A DNA stretch of 64,000 nucleotides from Apiospora phragmitis (GCA_038363925.1 JAQQWL010000011.1:2542001-2606000), one strand, 5' to 3'. Positions 13,038-25,385 are shown, counted from the first letter of the stretch. Program-made: numbers and translations. Notes: generated by a model not told the origin, from the letters alone.

Positions 13038-15623
13038 TACTTGTTGTAAGTGTTGTTGATGTTGCTGTTGCGAATGGTGGTGTTGTTGTTGGTATCCCAC
13101 CGCCGCTGCAGCTGCAAAGGGGGACGAGGCAGAGGGCTGCTGCCCCGTACCCGCGACGACGTTCTGAGCCAGCGCCGCGCGGGCCGTGTTGGTGGGGCCG
13201 CGCATCTTGCGCAGGCGCATGTAGACGGCGGTCTTGCCCTGGATCTCGGAGAGGAGGTGGACGCCCTTGGCCTCGGGGGGCAGGCGGCGGTCGAGGCCGA
13301 AGACGTAGTCGAGGCAGGTCCAGATGCGGTCGGCGTCGCGGGAGCCGGGGCGGTAGTAGACCTCGGTGGCGAGCAGCAGCGCGATCTGGTACTGGAAGTA
13401 GGCGCCGAGGTACCAGGCCCAGGGCCGGAACAGCGGGTTCGTCTCGAGCTGGATGGCGTGCTCGACGATGACGATGCCCGAGCTCACGAGCAGCGAGCTC
13501 AGCTGGGCCGGCATCGGGTGCGCCGCGTTGGAGTGGTACGGGTGCAGCACCATGGCGTGCAGCCGGTACGTCAGCAGCGACATGACGCACTTGGCGTACC
13601 GCTGCGCCGGCTGCGCCACGTCGAGCAGGTGGTCGTACTTCTCCGACATGCGGCGCCGGAAGTTCTCGATCTTGGACAGCACGTCCGTCAGGGAGATCTT
13701 GCGGACCTCGAGCCGCCGCCGGTCGAGCCAGATGATGCGCATCATCTCGTTGATCTCGAAGCGGATCAGGGCCAGCGTGTTGGTGGTCCAGTGGTCCGCC
13801 GGTTCAGGCGGCACGACGGCGTGGGTGAGTTGGTCCTCGTTGCAATTCACCGGCAGCTTCGTATCGTAGTCTTCGCGCCGTATGACCGGTTTCGGCCCCT
13901 GCGCTTCGCAGGTCCTGATGTCTAGAAAGCATAGTTGATGCCAGACCAGACGACGCACATGGGTCTCGAGGGGCGTTAATCCGTAGGCCTCCCCATCACG
14001 GTGCAGGCCCATACACTCGGCCATCCTCACAGCGGCGCCGACAAGTACTGAATGTGCCCTCGAGACTTCTGCGCGGCATAACGGCAGCTTCTCCCATGTT
14101 AGCGACTCCCTCAGTGCCAATGACAGGTGCCTCTAACTTGGCAACCACTTACCATGTATACGATGAAGGCCTGCATCGTTTCCATTTTGGTCGTCCTCAG
14201 AAAATTGGCCTTGCTCAACGCCGTCTCGGTTCCCATCTTCAGACTATGCACCCAGTTCTCCTTCGCGAAGCCGCCCAGCTCGCGCATAGCGTCAGTCTCG
14301 TCCATGGCGACGGCACCGCTGAACAGAGCAGCGAACACGATCGCTTGAGTCGAAGGGCGTGGCTCGTACAAGCCTGCGTCAACCACGTTCCAGAAGGCGG
14401 CGTATGTCTCCTCCAAAGATGCGCGCTGCGCGCACGTCGCTATCGGGTGGACCGAGATGAAATATTGCCGAAGGAACCGGTCCGCATACTCCCTGCATGG
14501 CAGAAAGGTGCTGAGCGAGGGCTGCTCTATGACCTGGCTGAAGAACAAGCCGCTCGTCGGGGCGATATACTGAGACCCGGGCCTCAAAAAGTCGGGCATC
14601 GAGATATCCGAGGCCCCGCCGTCTGACATGGAGTCAAGGCCCGCAGGTGGACCCAGAGCCGGAGACGGCCCACTCGGCAGCGGCACCCCAAAGGGCGATC
14701 GTGGAGTTCCGCCGTGTGAACGGTACTGCCCCGACAGACCGGCCGATATCTACGAAGGCACCATAAGTTAGCGATATCAGGCATGATGTATAAACAACAG
14801 AACCACAAAGGGTGTGGTCGCGCATCTCGTTCACTCACCTCTTCCGAAATGCGCGGTCTCGACAGTCCGCCTATCCTCTCGGTAATGCGCATCCTCCCGA
14901 TCTGGATGCCCAGGTCGATCATATCGTCGGCGCCGTCGGCATCGTCCTCATAGGTCAGGTCCAGGGCGGCGAGCGGCGTCGACTCGAGGTAGCGCTCCTC
15001 GTCGGCGTCGTCGTCGCCGATCTCGTCGGCCAGGATGCGCTGGCCGAGGGCGCTCCTCTGGGTGGTGGCGGCGGCGGACTTGGCGACGTCCCTCTCGAGT
15101 TGGCGCTCCAGGGACCCCTGCTTCTCCTTGAGCTCGGCGAGGCGCAGTTGGCTCGCTTCGTCGAGCCGGGGCCCTATGTAGAGGCAATCGCGCCCCGCCT
15201 TGAAGCAGTTGACGCACGACGGCGACGTCTTGCTGCATTTCAGTTTGCGCTTTCGGCATTCCAGACAGCTTTATTATTTCCTGCCCTCTTTCATTTCGTG
15301 CCGTCGTGCTGGGGAAATAATAACAGAAACAACAAGCACCAAGTAGTCTTGTCTGGTGAGCTGCTGCTGCTGATTATTTCCCCACGACATACACAAAATG
15401 AAATTGGCGGTATGTGTCAGCGGGTCGTGGCCAACAATGTCTGACAGGTGTGTGTGTGTGTGCAAAAAAAGCAAGCAAGAGCATGGAAAGAGAGCACAGA
15501 AGGCTGAAACCAGAAAGCTTACCTGTTGATCATGCGATTCCGGCGGCGGATGGGCTTGAGACCTGCCGGTGCTTTCGGATTGGGCCCGGACTCGGCTTCG
15601 GAGCCTAGACCGGCCTGTTCCAT
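12432..15623 (-). CDS. Zn(II)2Cys6 transcription factor with fungal-specific TF domain
   Basis: Five exons: 15623-15523, 15268-14839, 14749-14153, 14087-12645 and 12569-12432, giving 902 aa with all junctions in phase. The zinc cluster is split by intron 1: cysteines at residues 35, 38, 45, 52, 55 and 62 have the C-x2-C-x6-C-x6-C-x2-C-x6-C spacing, followed by a short coiled coil. The middle (exons 3-4) matches the fungal-specific TF regulatory domain, with motifs LPLCRAEVSRAHS and RMAECMGLHRDG. A Gln/His-rich tract follows. The last exon encodes a short acidic tail ending in APVMQ. Proteins of this class bind CGG-type DNA sites as dimers in the nucleus. The target is unknown, and no pathway genes lie next to it. 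The first intron is 254 nt, long for this window. The 3' exon is easily missed because the preceding exon reads through to a stop at 12600. Confidence 0.85.
13009..13096 (-). repeat. CAG/CAA trinucleotide tract encoding poly-Gln/His
   Basis: On the + strand this reads as runs of CTG and TTG triplets. On the coding strand it gives a run of about ten Gln plus interspersed His in the C-terminal half of the C6 regulator. Such tracts vary in length between strains and often lie in activation regions. Confidence 0.85.
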
Positions 15624-17330
15624 AATTGAATGGACTTGGAAAGGCTGCTGCGGGGGGGAATCAAATACTTTTTAGATTGGAGGGGGTGGCGGCGGAAGGG
15701 GTTGGTGAGATCGGTCTCTCGCTCGATCGCTCTATCGTTCTATCGCTCTGCCTCTCTGCCTCTGACGGATCTCGGTTCCCTGGCCTGGAAGCCCGGTATC
15801 TGCGCCGATTGATTGGCCTTCCTCTCACTCTCGCGCGCTCTCTCGCTCTCTCCTGCTGGCGCGCTGGCTTGCTGTTCGGGGTGCATCCAAGCTCTCATAG
15901 GCTCGTTCATTTCGTGGGGAAGAGCATCCTACTTACCCCCCATGCTCATGCTAGATTGCCTCCTTGTAACCGGATTGCTGGGAAACGGCAGATCTCCAAT
16001 TTATTTGCAGGTCCAGGCCGTTGGGATTCGAGAATGGGTTGTCGCAGGGCGCTACTACCTGAGATACGGACGTAAAGTCACGATTAGGTGTGGCGGGCCA
16101 TCTGCAAGATTCGGCGGGGATCTCTTTTATATTCTGGCGAGTCCCTGTCCTTCTTTCCCCTCCCCAGAGGCGTCGTGGCAGATATCACGCCGCAAGATAC
16201 CTAAATTAAGCGAAGCCCAAATGGCGCCCGATGACTTGGAGTGCTGTAGCTTGGCATCAAGGGCCCTTTCGTTTCCTTTTATTTAGGGGCTAGTTCCTTC
16301 CTAAGGATGCTTTGCCGTTGTTATCTAAACATAGGTGGCCGTGGCTATGTCGAGCTAAGCACGGATCTGCAGTTTGCTTTGTTTCCTGGGCATGTAGGCA
16401 GGGTAGTACAGTACTTTCCTGCGCGGGAAGTTCGGCCAATTTCCCACCTGCCTGCCTGCTAGTAGTGGCCCTGACACTGGGGAAATGCAGCCCTCACATG
16501 CTCTCTGCACCAAGTAACGTCTGGCGAAGTAGGTAGCTGGGGAGTACAGAAGGGACGTAAGGGGTTGTCACCAGCGTTAGTCTTGGTTTGGTGGCATCCA
16601 TGTTCACTCACCCCAGACGTGCACTCGTCCTTTCCACCTGCAGCCCTTGCTTGATGTCAAATCAGAGGATTGATAATGCAGTCTGGATGTATGATGGCTT
16701 GTCTCGGCATCGCGTTTCTGTCCACTAAGCCGGGCCTTCCGGACATAGGCTGACGGTCGGCGCTCAATGGGGTTGGTGCCAGTAGAGGAGGCGTCATCTC
16801 CCTAGTGAAGACACATTGTGTGGCGCCTGGGTTTGGGGAGCGTCACAACCGAAAGAATGGCTCAAAAGCAACTGTGGTGCCTCATCGAGATAAGGTAAGC
16901 TGGCAACAGCGATCAAGACATTTGGGAGGCTGACTGATACTTGGTACCCAAAAGGGTCGACAGATCCAGATCCGATGCTGGTGTGACCACGCACAAGGAC
17001 GTAAGGTAGTCCGCCCACAGCAAGCACCCAAGCCGACATGTCCAATCACACCTCACAAACCCCTGTCTCTAGCGAAGCCGCTTGCTAACCAGCCAACCAT
17101 CGAAGAGCTAGGGCTCTCCAGCCTGCCGTGTAGTGATCTTTGCATTTGTTGGTATCTTAAACGTGGTATGTACAATGAGACCTCCAATCGAGGCGCAGCC
17201 GGTTGGTCAGACCATTATATTCTACGCGTCCATGTGCCCGAATTTGGATCCCGGTTGGGACTGTGACCTGCTTGTTTGTCTTGCTCGCCCAATAATGATG
17301 TTTCCTCGTCGAGGGCGTCAGCCCTAAGCA
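15624..17330. other. Upstream region of the C6 regulator, with a pyrimidine-rich tract
   Basis: About 1.7 kb with no gene I can support. Positions 15710-15860 are built from short CTCT, ATCGCTCT and CGCTCTCT units (GAGA-type on the coding strand of the C6 regulator), a composition common in fungal promoters and leaders. The remaining open frames are short and have no recognisable motif. Confidence 0.5.
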
Positions 17331-19445
17331 CTATTTACCCCCATTGGGCCTTCGGGGCTCAGACAGCACTCGGCTTCGCCATTGGACAAACTCTGAATGA
17401 GCCGCGCGCGTCTCTTTTAGGCCGCGTTCCTTGAACAGCACCCTGAAGAACCACCGCAGGCGACTTGCCCGGCCTGGCCGACTGTTGACTAGGTCTTTCG
17501 TGATAATCTCCCAGAGCGCTTGCAGGCCCTTCGACGATACCTTGGACCCATGCGACCTAATGTAATTCACACATTGTTGGACTAATCGAAAAGCCATTCC
17601 GTTGGTGAGGTGACGAGCGCCGGCAAAAGCCAATGCCGCTGCTTCGGCCTTCTGTACCTGTTTGATTCTGAGGATTCTGAGGCCTCCTTTACCGCAATTC
17701 GCACCATACTCCACACGACCCAAGGACAGAGGGTATGACCGGTTAACTCCCCGCTTCCGGAACAGTTTGAGCGCGGCGATGATGCGTTTGTGTTCCAAAG
17801 ATTTGCTATCCATCATCGTTTTGAGTGTGTCCGTGCCAAAATCTGTCCGCCAGAATTTAACGGAGGCGAACGTACTCTCGCAATACCGGAAATACACTTT
17901 CAAGGCCAATGGTGCGTGCCCAAGCCCAAGGGCAAGGTTGGCCAGAGGGGTTGCCTCATTTTTTACCAACTGCGTGACTCCTCTGAGCAGGCGAAGGATA
18001 TCCTGCTGGCGGCCCATTATGAGCAGAAACGTGCATAGCATTTTGATATATCGTGGCTGGCCTGTCTTCCAGAAGGCAGAGCTTAGCCGGGAAAAGCATC
18101 TCGAATCCTGCACACCTAAGAGTGAAGTGTATATCGCGGTTATGTTCTTGGGTGAATAGCAGCTATTCAATCTTCCCAGGAATATCCGCGCGATCTGCTT
18201 CGATCTCAACGGCTCAGCCTCGATGCCTGTTTCTAACAGAACGCACGCGTTGGCAACGGCCTCGTCGTCGAGGTTGCGTAGTCTTGCCAGAACCTGAAGC
18301 CAGCAAAAGCGCTTTGCAGTGTAATTGGGAGATTGGGTACTTTGAGCAAGGTCCAGTAAAACTTCATCTAATATATGGCGGTGTTCAATGAGGCCGAGAT
18401 TCTGAATAATACCTGCCAATTTATTGACTTGTCTCTCATGCGTCCGATGTGTAGCTTGGCCCAGTGCGTTTAAGGAATTATTCAGATTTGCGCAAATGAC
18501 GACACTCAGTGACCCAATGGCATCGCTGGGGATCCGGGACATCAGTCTGGCAAATGTACGCAGACTGTTGAATCGGAGCTGCGACGCCTCTTGTAGCAAC
18601 ATCGACCAAACATTGACATCAAAGGGTAAGTCGCCCATTCTGGCATGCAACCCTTCCAGCCCATTGATCGATGCCCCGACCAACTGCGCCTTCAAGCGAT
18701 CAAACACTTTCGTCTCTTGCTGGATATCCAACGCAACTGCTGAGCGGGCCATCCCATCCGACATGGAGGGGACCAGAGAACAGAGCGCTTGCACAGATAT
18801 ACGGCCCTCTGATAGACCGTCTTGCAGTGTGTCGCAGAACGAAGAGAAGTTGGGGCATATCTGCAATTTTCGATCGAGAGAGGCATCTTGGATTAGTGCA
18901 TTGAAGCCCTGCTCAACCAAGCCCGCCGAGTCTGTATCTGAGCCAAGTGTTGGCGTGTGCAACGCGACCGGAGTGGGATCGGCCAGAGTGATGGGGGTCG
19001 CGTCCCGTAGGACATCTGACGAGGTCGATGTAGAGTGTTCATGCACGCTCTGGCTGCGTGCAACATTTTGAGGGGACAGCCATGCTACGACTGCCTTCCA
19101 TATATTCCTATCAGCCTGGGCAGCCTGGCGGTTGCGGCGCTTTGTAGGTGGTTTCCATTTCCACTGCGTCAAGTCGGGAAGGTTCTCCAGGTCCCACAGA
19201 GGGGCTGATCCGTGAGCCTGGCCGAAAGTGAGCTCGCCCATGTGCCTCTTGTTCTGTCTTTTCCGGCTCTCTAACGGCCCGGGTACGGAGGAGCCATGGC
19301 GTCGGAAGGCTATTCGAGAAGCCGGGCAGTACCGTTCGTATGCTGATGATAGGGCACTTTCGGGTATCCATACGCAATCATGCTGGGCTAGCAGACGACG
19401 ATTGATAGCTCTACAGCACGTCGACGAGGACTGTGAAAGAGACAT
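17331..19445 (-). CDS. Unrecognised helical protein, probably mitochondrial
   Basis: Single exon. The ATG at 19445 gives 704 aa; the frame is open further upstream but without a better ATG. The N-terminus is rich in Ser, Cys and Arg and poor in acidic residues up to about residue 60 (it contains RRLLAQHD and RIAFRRHG), which suggests a mitochondrial presequence. A basic segment WKWKPPTKRRNR follows. The rest is leucine-rich and looks all-helical, like the helical-repeat proteins of fungal mitochondria, although I cannot assign clear PPR motifs. The C-terminus is strongly basic. The length and intact frame support a real gene. Function unknown; a role in mitochondrial RNA or translation is only a guess from fold and charge. 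Confidence 0.7.
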   Translation of the reverse strand: MSLSQSSSTCCRAINRRLLAQHDCVWIPESALSSAYERYCPASRIAFRRHGSSVPGPLESRKRQNKRHMGELTFGQAHGSAPLWDLENLPDLTQWKWKPPTKRRNRQAAQADRNIWKAVVAWLSPQNVARSQSVHEHSTSTSSDVLRDATPITLADPTPVALHTPTLGSDTDSAGLVEQGFNALIQDASLDRKLQICPNFSSFCDTLQDGLSEGRISVQALCSLVPSMSDGMARSAVALDIQQETKVFDRLKAQLVGASINGLEGLHARMGDLPFDVNVWSMLLQEASQLRFNSLRTFARLMSRIPSDAIGSLSVVICANLNNSLNALGQATHRTHERQVNKLAGIIQNLGLIEHRHILDEVLLDLAQSTQSPNYTAKRFCWLQVLARLRNLDDEAVANACVLLETGIEAEPLRSKQIARIFLGRLNSCYSPKNITAIYTSLLGVQDSRCFSRLSSAFWKTGQPRYIKMLCTFLLIMGRQQDILRLLRGVTQLVKNEATPLANLALGLGHAPLALKVYFRYCESTFASVKFWRTDFGTDTLKTMMDSKSLEHKRIIAALKLFRKRGVNRSYPLSLGRVEYGANCGKGGLRILRIKQVQKAEAAALAFAGARHLTNGMAFRLVQQCVNYIRSHGSKVSSKGLQALWEIITKDLVNSRPGRASRLRWFFRVLFKERGLKETRAAHSEFVQWRSRVLSEPRRPNGGK

Positions 19446-20091
19446 GGGGTAGGGGAGGACCCCCGTGGTTGGGGCGATAGACGGGACGACAGTCCACGTC
19501 AACGATGTAGGATTCTCGTTTTAGGCGACGGTATCATTTCAAAGAGCCAGTCGCTGCGGAACTGATCTATTCCGCAGCATTAGAAGAGTAAGATGGGTGT
19601 ATAAAAAGCCAATGGAGAATCCCACCACCAGCAAAACCCCAAAATTTCAATTGGCAATTGACTGGTATTGAAGGTTGGAAGCTCTAATGGAGCTTTGACC
19701 AACTAGCCCGAGTGGTGGCTGAATTTGTTCCCACATCGGATTTTGTGGCTGACGCAAGCCTGACTTGGCGAACCTATTTTGTTGGAGAATGCCCGTCAAC
19801 ATGCACTTATCTACAGCTCATGACATGCCTCCTCTGCTGTGCTGTGAAAGGTGAGGAATTCGAATGAGTATCGCAGTGTATCTCAGGAAACTGCCAGCGA
19901 TTTAACAGTAATAATCAATACGCAGCATCACCAGTGGTCATAATTGCGAGGTTCCAAAAATCAGATGTGTAAGAGCAGTCAATTCAGCTGCTATCTACTT
20001 GCTATCGATGTGCGTCGTCAATCATAGGGTATCATCAAGTGCTCAATCCTTGTGCCATCCGTTCCCGCTCCAACAGTAGAGTGTCGAGTGT
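19446..20091. other. Intergenic region upstream of the 17.3 kb gene
   Basis: About 650 bp between the start of the unrecognised helical protein and the stop of the Hmp1-like gene, both on the - strand. I see only AT-rich sequence and no supported gene. Confidence 0.5.
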
Positions 20092-20714
20092 TTACTTGCG
20101 AGCATCAGCCTCGGCCTCGGCCTTCTTGTCAATGTTGGCCTCAAAACCTCGCTGGTTGGTCTTGCCGGCATCGTGCTGCTTCTGGTACTCTGCAGCAGCG
20201 CCCTGATTGCCGAGCATGCTGTTGACTCCCTGGCCAACTGTGCCGCCAACACGGTCCTTGGCACCCTCGTATCCTTGGGAAAGAATGCCCTTAGCCTCTT
20301 GGCCTTGACCCTCCTTGTTCATCTCGCGACCCTGTTGCTTCAGGCTCTCGCTGCCAGTGAGGTTGCCAACGAATTCCTTGGCACTACCGCCGGTCTGCTT
20401 CATGTTGCCAGTCATCTGGTCCTGGTTGTCCGTCGCGATGCCAGAAGAAGTGACAGCACCGCCAGGTACCTTGACAGAAGCTTTGGATGCGTCATGCTCA
20501 AGATCAGCACTGTCCTTCTTGGCTTGAGCCTGGGCCTTCATAGGGAATCAGTCAGCAAAAGTTCAACGACACGAGAAACATATATAAGCAGAAGTGGATA
20601 GCATCAACTAACCTTGTCGCTGGTGTTTCCGGTGACACTGCCGAGGGCATCCTGCATGTAGCCCGTGGCCTTCTCGATGTACGAGTTGCCCGTGGAAGCG
20701 TTGTTGGCAGACAT
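20092..20714 (-). CDS. hmp1: CsbD-like / Hmp1-type stress protein
   Basis: Two exons, 20714-20613 and 20535-20092, with a 77-nt intron (GTTAGT donor, GCTGAC branch), give 181 aa. The protein is small, very hydrophilic and rich in Gly, Gln, Ala, Lys and Asp, with no hydrophobic core. The repeated pattern includes KATGYMQDALGSVTGN, KEFVGNLTGSESLKQQG and AKDRVGGTVGQGVNSMLGNQ, the kind of short helices seen in CsbD and LEA-like proteins. In fungi these are annotated as mismatched-base-pair and cruciform-DNA recognition protein Hmp1, or as general stress proteins; the binding activity is known only from a few relatives. A C-rich CCCCT element (20864-20871 on the complementary strand) upstream could be a stress-response site. 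The call is good at family level, but function in vivo is uncertain. Confidence 0.8.
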
Positions 20715-22389
20715 GTTGATGGTGGTGTGTTTTGGTTGAGATGTGTGCAAAAATAAGTAGATTTGGATGTTTGAGAAGTTGTCAAAAAGGTAGTTGAGCA
20801 AACAAAAAAGTTGGTGATGATTGCTGGTGTTGGGTGTTTTGGTTTGTGAAGTTGAGAGTGGAAGGGGGGTAGAGGGATCAGAGAATTGCTGGGCCTTTTA
20901 TCATCAGGCCACTTGCATGCCTGGAAGAAGGCGACCAGCGACTTACGTCAAAGGGCAAGCTGGAAGCAGGTATACCTACCATCATGGCAGACTCTGGCAT
21001 TGTGTAATTCAACATGGCAGTTTCCTCGGAATCCGGATCTCGATCGATTATTCGTGTAAGTGTGAGTCGCCTTGTATGGATTTCTGCCATGGGGGAGCCG
21101 GCATGACATCATATGGTGGGGTTGCAGCAAAACAGCCTCGCCTCTTTGTCTCCTTATGATACAATCTGTTAAACAAAACCGCTCAAAGCTTGGTAGCTCA
21201 TGCCTTTCCCAAGGCCAATTACGTGTATTACGGCAAGCAATGGGTTGGTTTGGTATCTTCACATGATCGGAGTCCCCTGGCAGCCTGGCAGCCTGGGCCT
21301 TACTGGTAAGGTACATGTAGATATTGTACGTCTGTGATGCAGCATGCAGCTTCCTGCCCGCGCTCCTCAAGATTACCTAGGTAGGATGCAGTCGCCTTAC
21401 ATAGTTCATACTCAGTCACTCAGCTGGCAGCTGGCAGCTGGCAGATCAGATGCGTACATAATACGAAAAATAAGACAAACTCGAGCTTTCGAGCGATTGA
21501 ATATATGTATCTACAAGTCTCTCGGTTGGTGTCTTACCTTCAATGAGCAGTTGCCCGCTGCCTTCCTAGATCAGGCAAACATGGTCGATATTCTGAACAC
21601 CCCTGAAGGTGACAGCTACGGGTGACAGCCAGGCAGCCTCGGGCCTGGAGCTATAACATTCTACATATGCACGGCATGGTTCTTACCAGACCAAACCTCC
21701 CTACCTGCGAATCGCGTTTAGATTGCGAGTCTGTCTTGCATCCAAGACCGGTCTTCAGGCTGTAGTTGCTCATGCAGGGGAGCTGAAAACCCATCATGTC
21801 TTCTGGGGGGTTTAACAAGGTAATAAGTGCATGTACGCAAGGCCCAGTCACGGGCAGTGTTTGATGCTGGGTGGAAAGAATGCATCCTGCACGTACATAC
21901 CTTCCTGCTCCCATTGAGTTTCGCAACTTGAAACAGTGCATTGCACAAGGTATGACTCACAGAGATGATATATTTCAACATCAAAGGTTCAGAACATTGA
22001 AAGCGCCTATTGCTAAGGCGCGGCTTGTATGGTATTGCGTTGTACATGAGTATGGTATCAATGACGTAATATCTGTGTCTCGTAGCTCCCTACGAGAAAT
22101 ATGTATCACACCTTCTCTTCCCTGTGATCGCTTGCGTGGTTGTTCCTGGCCCTAGTACTAAAAACTCCAAAGTCCAAAAGCGAGAGATGCGTATGATTGC
22201 AACTTGACCAGTTGCAGTCGTCCAATGTACAAAGAGTCTGTTGCCCCCTAATCCGGGCAAGCTCTGTAATGAAATGAGATCGTAGACGTTCTGACTTCCA
22301 CCCCGGAGCCCCGTGACTACGCTCCCTTGGCCAAACCGTCTCAGCGTAACAGGCTGAGCATTTAGAGATAGAGCACAGCAGATCGTATT
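20715..22389. other. Intergenic region with a 7-bp tandem repeat
   Basis: About 1.7 kb between the Hmp1-like start and the NFS1 stop. It holds three tandem copies of CAGCTGG (21421-21441) and nearby CCTGGCAG copies (about 21277-21297). No open frame has recognisable content. Fungal-type TACCTAGGTA motifs occur near 21373. Confidence 0.5.
21421..21444. repeat. Tandem CAGCTGG repeat
   Basis: Three perfect 7-bp copies followed by CAG. Each unit contains the palindrome CAGCTG. It looks like a simple microsatellite, with no evident function. Confidence 0.8.
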
Positions 22390-24115
22390 CTAGTGTTGAC
22401 TCCATTCAATCGTGTTCAGGTCAACACCCTCTTGCACCAATTCCCACAAGGGGCTCAGTTCCCGCAGGAATGTGACACGCTCCTGGACAGCCTTCAGCAC
22501 GTAATCGATCTCTGCCTCCGTCGTAAACCGACCGATGCCAAATCGAATACTGCTGTGGGCACTTTCATCACTGTTGCCCAATGCACGAAGGACATAGCTG
22601 GGTTCTAGGGATGCTGATGTGCATGCGCTACCAGACGACAAGGCAATGTCCTTGAGTGCCATCAACAGCGACTCGCCCTCGACATAAGCAAACGAAACAT
22701 TGACGCAACCAGGGTAAAAATGGTCCGGTGATCCATTCTGCGTGGTATGCTCCAAGGACAGGAGACCCTTTAACAGGCGGTCAGAGAGGTACTTGATCCT
22801 CTTGGAGTCATACTATGCCAAAGTCAGTCAGTCTTTCGCCGTATACAACCAATAAACAATAAGAGGTGGTAATATATATAAGTCAGACGCGTGTACTATG
22901 TATCAACAAAAGGATTCCGGTCAAGGAATTCAGAAAGCCATGCATGGAGTAGTTCATCATGGTAAGAAAAAGGAGTGAAAAAGAAAGGAAGTTGAAACGT
23001 ACCGCTAATTCCTCCTTGGCGATGCGACAGGCCTCGCCGAAGCCGACAACCAGAGGTGGTGCTAACGTGCCACTTCGAAGTCCTCGCTCTTGACCACCTC
23101 CGCTGATAATGGGTTCCAATCTCACTCTTGGGCGTCTTCGTACGTAGCAAGCGCCAATGCCCTTGGGACCGTAAATTTTGTGTGATGAGATAGACATCAA
23201 GTCGATGTTCATCTTGTTCACGTCCAGAGGCAACTTGCCAACTGCCTGAGCGGCATCGGTGTGAAAGAAGACCTTCTTTGATCGACAAAGCTTGCCAATT
23301 TCCTCGAGAGGCTGAATTACACCGATCTCATTGTTGACCGCCATGATACTGACAAGGGCAGTCTCTGGGCGAATAGCAGCTTCGAGAGCTTGGAGATCGA
23401 CCAAGCCATCGTTCTGCACTGGTAGATAGGTGACTTCGAAGCCATCATCTTGGAGATGGCGGCAACTGTCGAGGACACATTTGTGTTCGGTTTGTGTTGT
23501 TATGATATGCTTCTTCTTGCCCGATCTGCCAAAGAACCTCGCCACGCCCTTGATGCTCATGTTGTTGCTCTCAGTGGCGCCACTGGTGAATATTATTTCT
23601 TTGGGGTCTGCGCCAATGAGGTTGGCGATGTGTTCCCGAGCTTCCTCGACAGCCTTCTCACTCTCCCATCCGTATGCGTGGGTGCGGGAATGGGGATTGC
23701 CGTAGACGCCAACAAAGAATGGCAACATCGCATCAAGCACTCGCGGGTCTACAGGTGTTGTCGCTTGCATGTCGAGGTAGATGGGTCGCTGCCCTTCTTC
23801 CATCAGAGTGGCCTCCTTCAAGACCTCGGCCATGGGACTGACTGAGGCATTAGCGGGAGTACCGGCTCCAGGCATTACCATTTCGCCCTTGTCGTTCATG
23901 AAGTCTTTCTTATCCAACCTAATGGCTGTCTCGACGTTGACCTGCGCATGATCTCGCTTGCTCTCCGAGACATAGCTTCTCCGCGAAGCTCGGACTGGCG
24001 CTGTAGCGACAGCTCTTGATACTGTGGGGAGAGTGCGGGAGGTTGTGGAGGTAAGAGATTGTTTGAGACCCAGGCGCGAGGCCTGCCTCAAGGCAGATGA
24101 AGCTGCGTTGACCAT
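22390..24115 (-). CDS. NFS1: Mitochondrial cysteine desulfurase
   Basis: Two exons, 24115-23003 and 22812-22390, with a 190-nt intron (GTACGT..TAG), give 511 aa, the usual size. The N-terminus is a typical Arg/Ser/Ala-rich mitochondrial presequence. The PLP-dependent core follows: [18 protein letters not shown] near residue 115, [17 protein letters not shown], the internal-aldimine lysine in [10 protein letters not shown], and in exon 2 the mobile loop [20 protein letters not shown] with the catalytic cysteine that carries the persulfide. The enzyme takes sulfur from cysteine for Fe-S cluster assembly on the ISU scaffold, with Isd11 and Acp1, in the matrix, and also supplies tRNA thiolation. 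I chose the ATG at 24115; an in-frame GTG lies two codons upstream. All key residues are intact. Confidence 0.96.
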
Positions 24116-24821
24116 AATCACTCTTGTGTGGTATTAAATGGGGTGTGAAGAAAAGAAGAGAAATGGGGGAAATGGTTGTGGGAGAGTTTAAGAGCTCCCA
24201 GGACGAACTTGAGGTTCGGCGGCGAATTGACAAATTCATGATGCGGCCAACGTAGAAAAAGACTAGACGGAGCCGAGCTTCCCACCTATCGAGCTCGGTG
24301 ATAAGCCCTCGGGCTCGGATAATGTATCATGCGAGTGGGTTGGCTCCGAACATTCAATGAGCCACTCCGATTGGTCAGATGCCGATCAATTACCAACTTC
24401 CAACACACATACCAGCCAATCTTGACCTTATGCTGCAATGGTCACATGTGGTATATCTTGAGCCGCTTGAAATGAGTCGATGAAGACAACGGAGCACCAT
24501 GTTGCGTGACATCGTGTCGCGGAGACTACTAAGCTAAGAGGACATCCCGATAGCGCCGGTGGGACTTTGGACTGCCCGCAAGAGAAGGGATTCTGGGTTA
24601 TATGACGCATTGGCCGCCCCATTGGGAAATGGCCAGACGAAGCCATCTCGGGGAACGTGATTGCTATGCTTTGATCATTCAGCCGTGGGAGATTGGAAAG
24701 TGCTAAGACCTCCAGAGTCTGGGGCTCTCTTCTCCCTCTCCCTCCACATGGAGAGAGGAACGACGCCTCCCCTATGGAAATACAATTCCAATAAAGAGAT
24801 GGTGAGACGCCTTATTGTATG

Positions 24822-24837
24822 CTATATTCGAATATAG
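24822..24837. repeat. 16-bp perfect palindrome CTATATTCGAATATAG
   Basis: The sequence equals its own reverse complement over 16 bp. It could be a dimeric protein-binding site or chance in AT-rich DNA. It lies about 700 bp upstream of NFS1. Confidence 0.7.
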
Positions 24838-25194
24838 ACTCCTCTACCAACCAGTATACGTGCCATAGTGTTTCAAGACCTGGCTTGGAACAACGCCAGA
24901 ATAGGTGGGAGAGGGGGGATGAAGGCTGCCTCAGAGTCCAAGACTCACCTCCCATTAAAGCCGAGGAAATATAAGCAGGCGAGTAACACCCACTGGTAGG
25001 CTCATAATAGACATCACAGTAACTAGGAAGGACTATGTTCGTTGATCAGAAAAGGACAGTGCTAAAGGGGCTCATATATCTTTCCATGAATGATATATCG
25101 CTACCCACTACAAGGTACACACTGCATAAGTCTGGGCATATGAGCCAAGAGAAACATAAGAATATATTCAACTAACGATCGCCTCTTCCAGAAA

Positions 25195-25281
25195 CTAGAG
25201 GGAGGTGTGGTCCTGCGGGCTTCATCTCAGCCCACCAGCAGAAACGAGATGAAGCTCGAAGGACCAGACCCCCCTCCAGAG
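25195..25281. repeat. Imperfect inverted repeat (hairpin) with 17-nt loop
   Basis: The left arm 25195-25228 pairs with the right arm 25246-25281 around loop 25229-25245. The core arms 25208-25228 and 25246-25266 match at 19 of 21 positions. As RNA it would fold into a stem of about 30 bp, the size of a small-RNA precursor. Confidence 0.75.
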
Positions 25282-25385
25282 CCAGGATTAGTAGTATGTA
25301 GTAGCATTGGAGTCCCCACCCCCTTTCTGCTGTGTATTTAAGTGGCCTGTGACTTGACGTCTCGCGGAATGCGCTGAAAATAGGC

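Noticed and set aside
12866..13925. Long frames antisense to the C6 regulator
   Set aside because: They arise from high GC and trinucleotide repeats on the complementary strand; the sense frame has clear domains.
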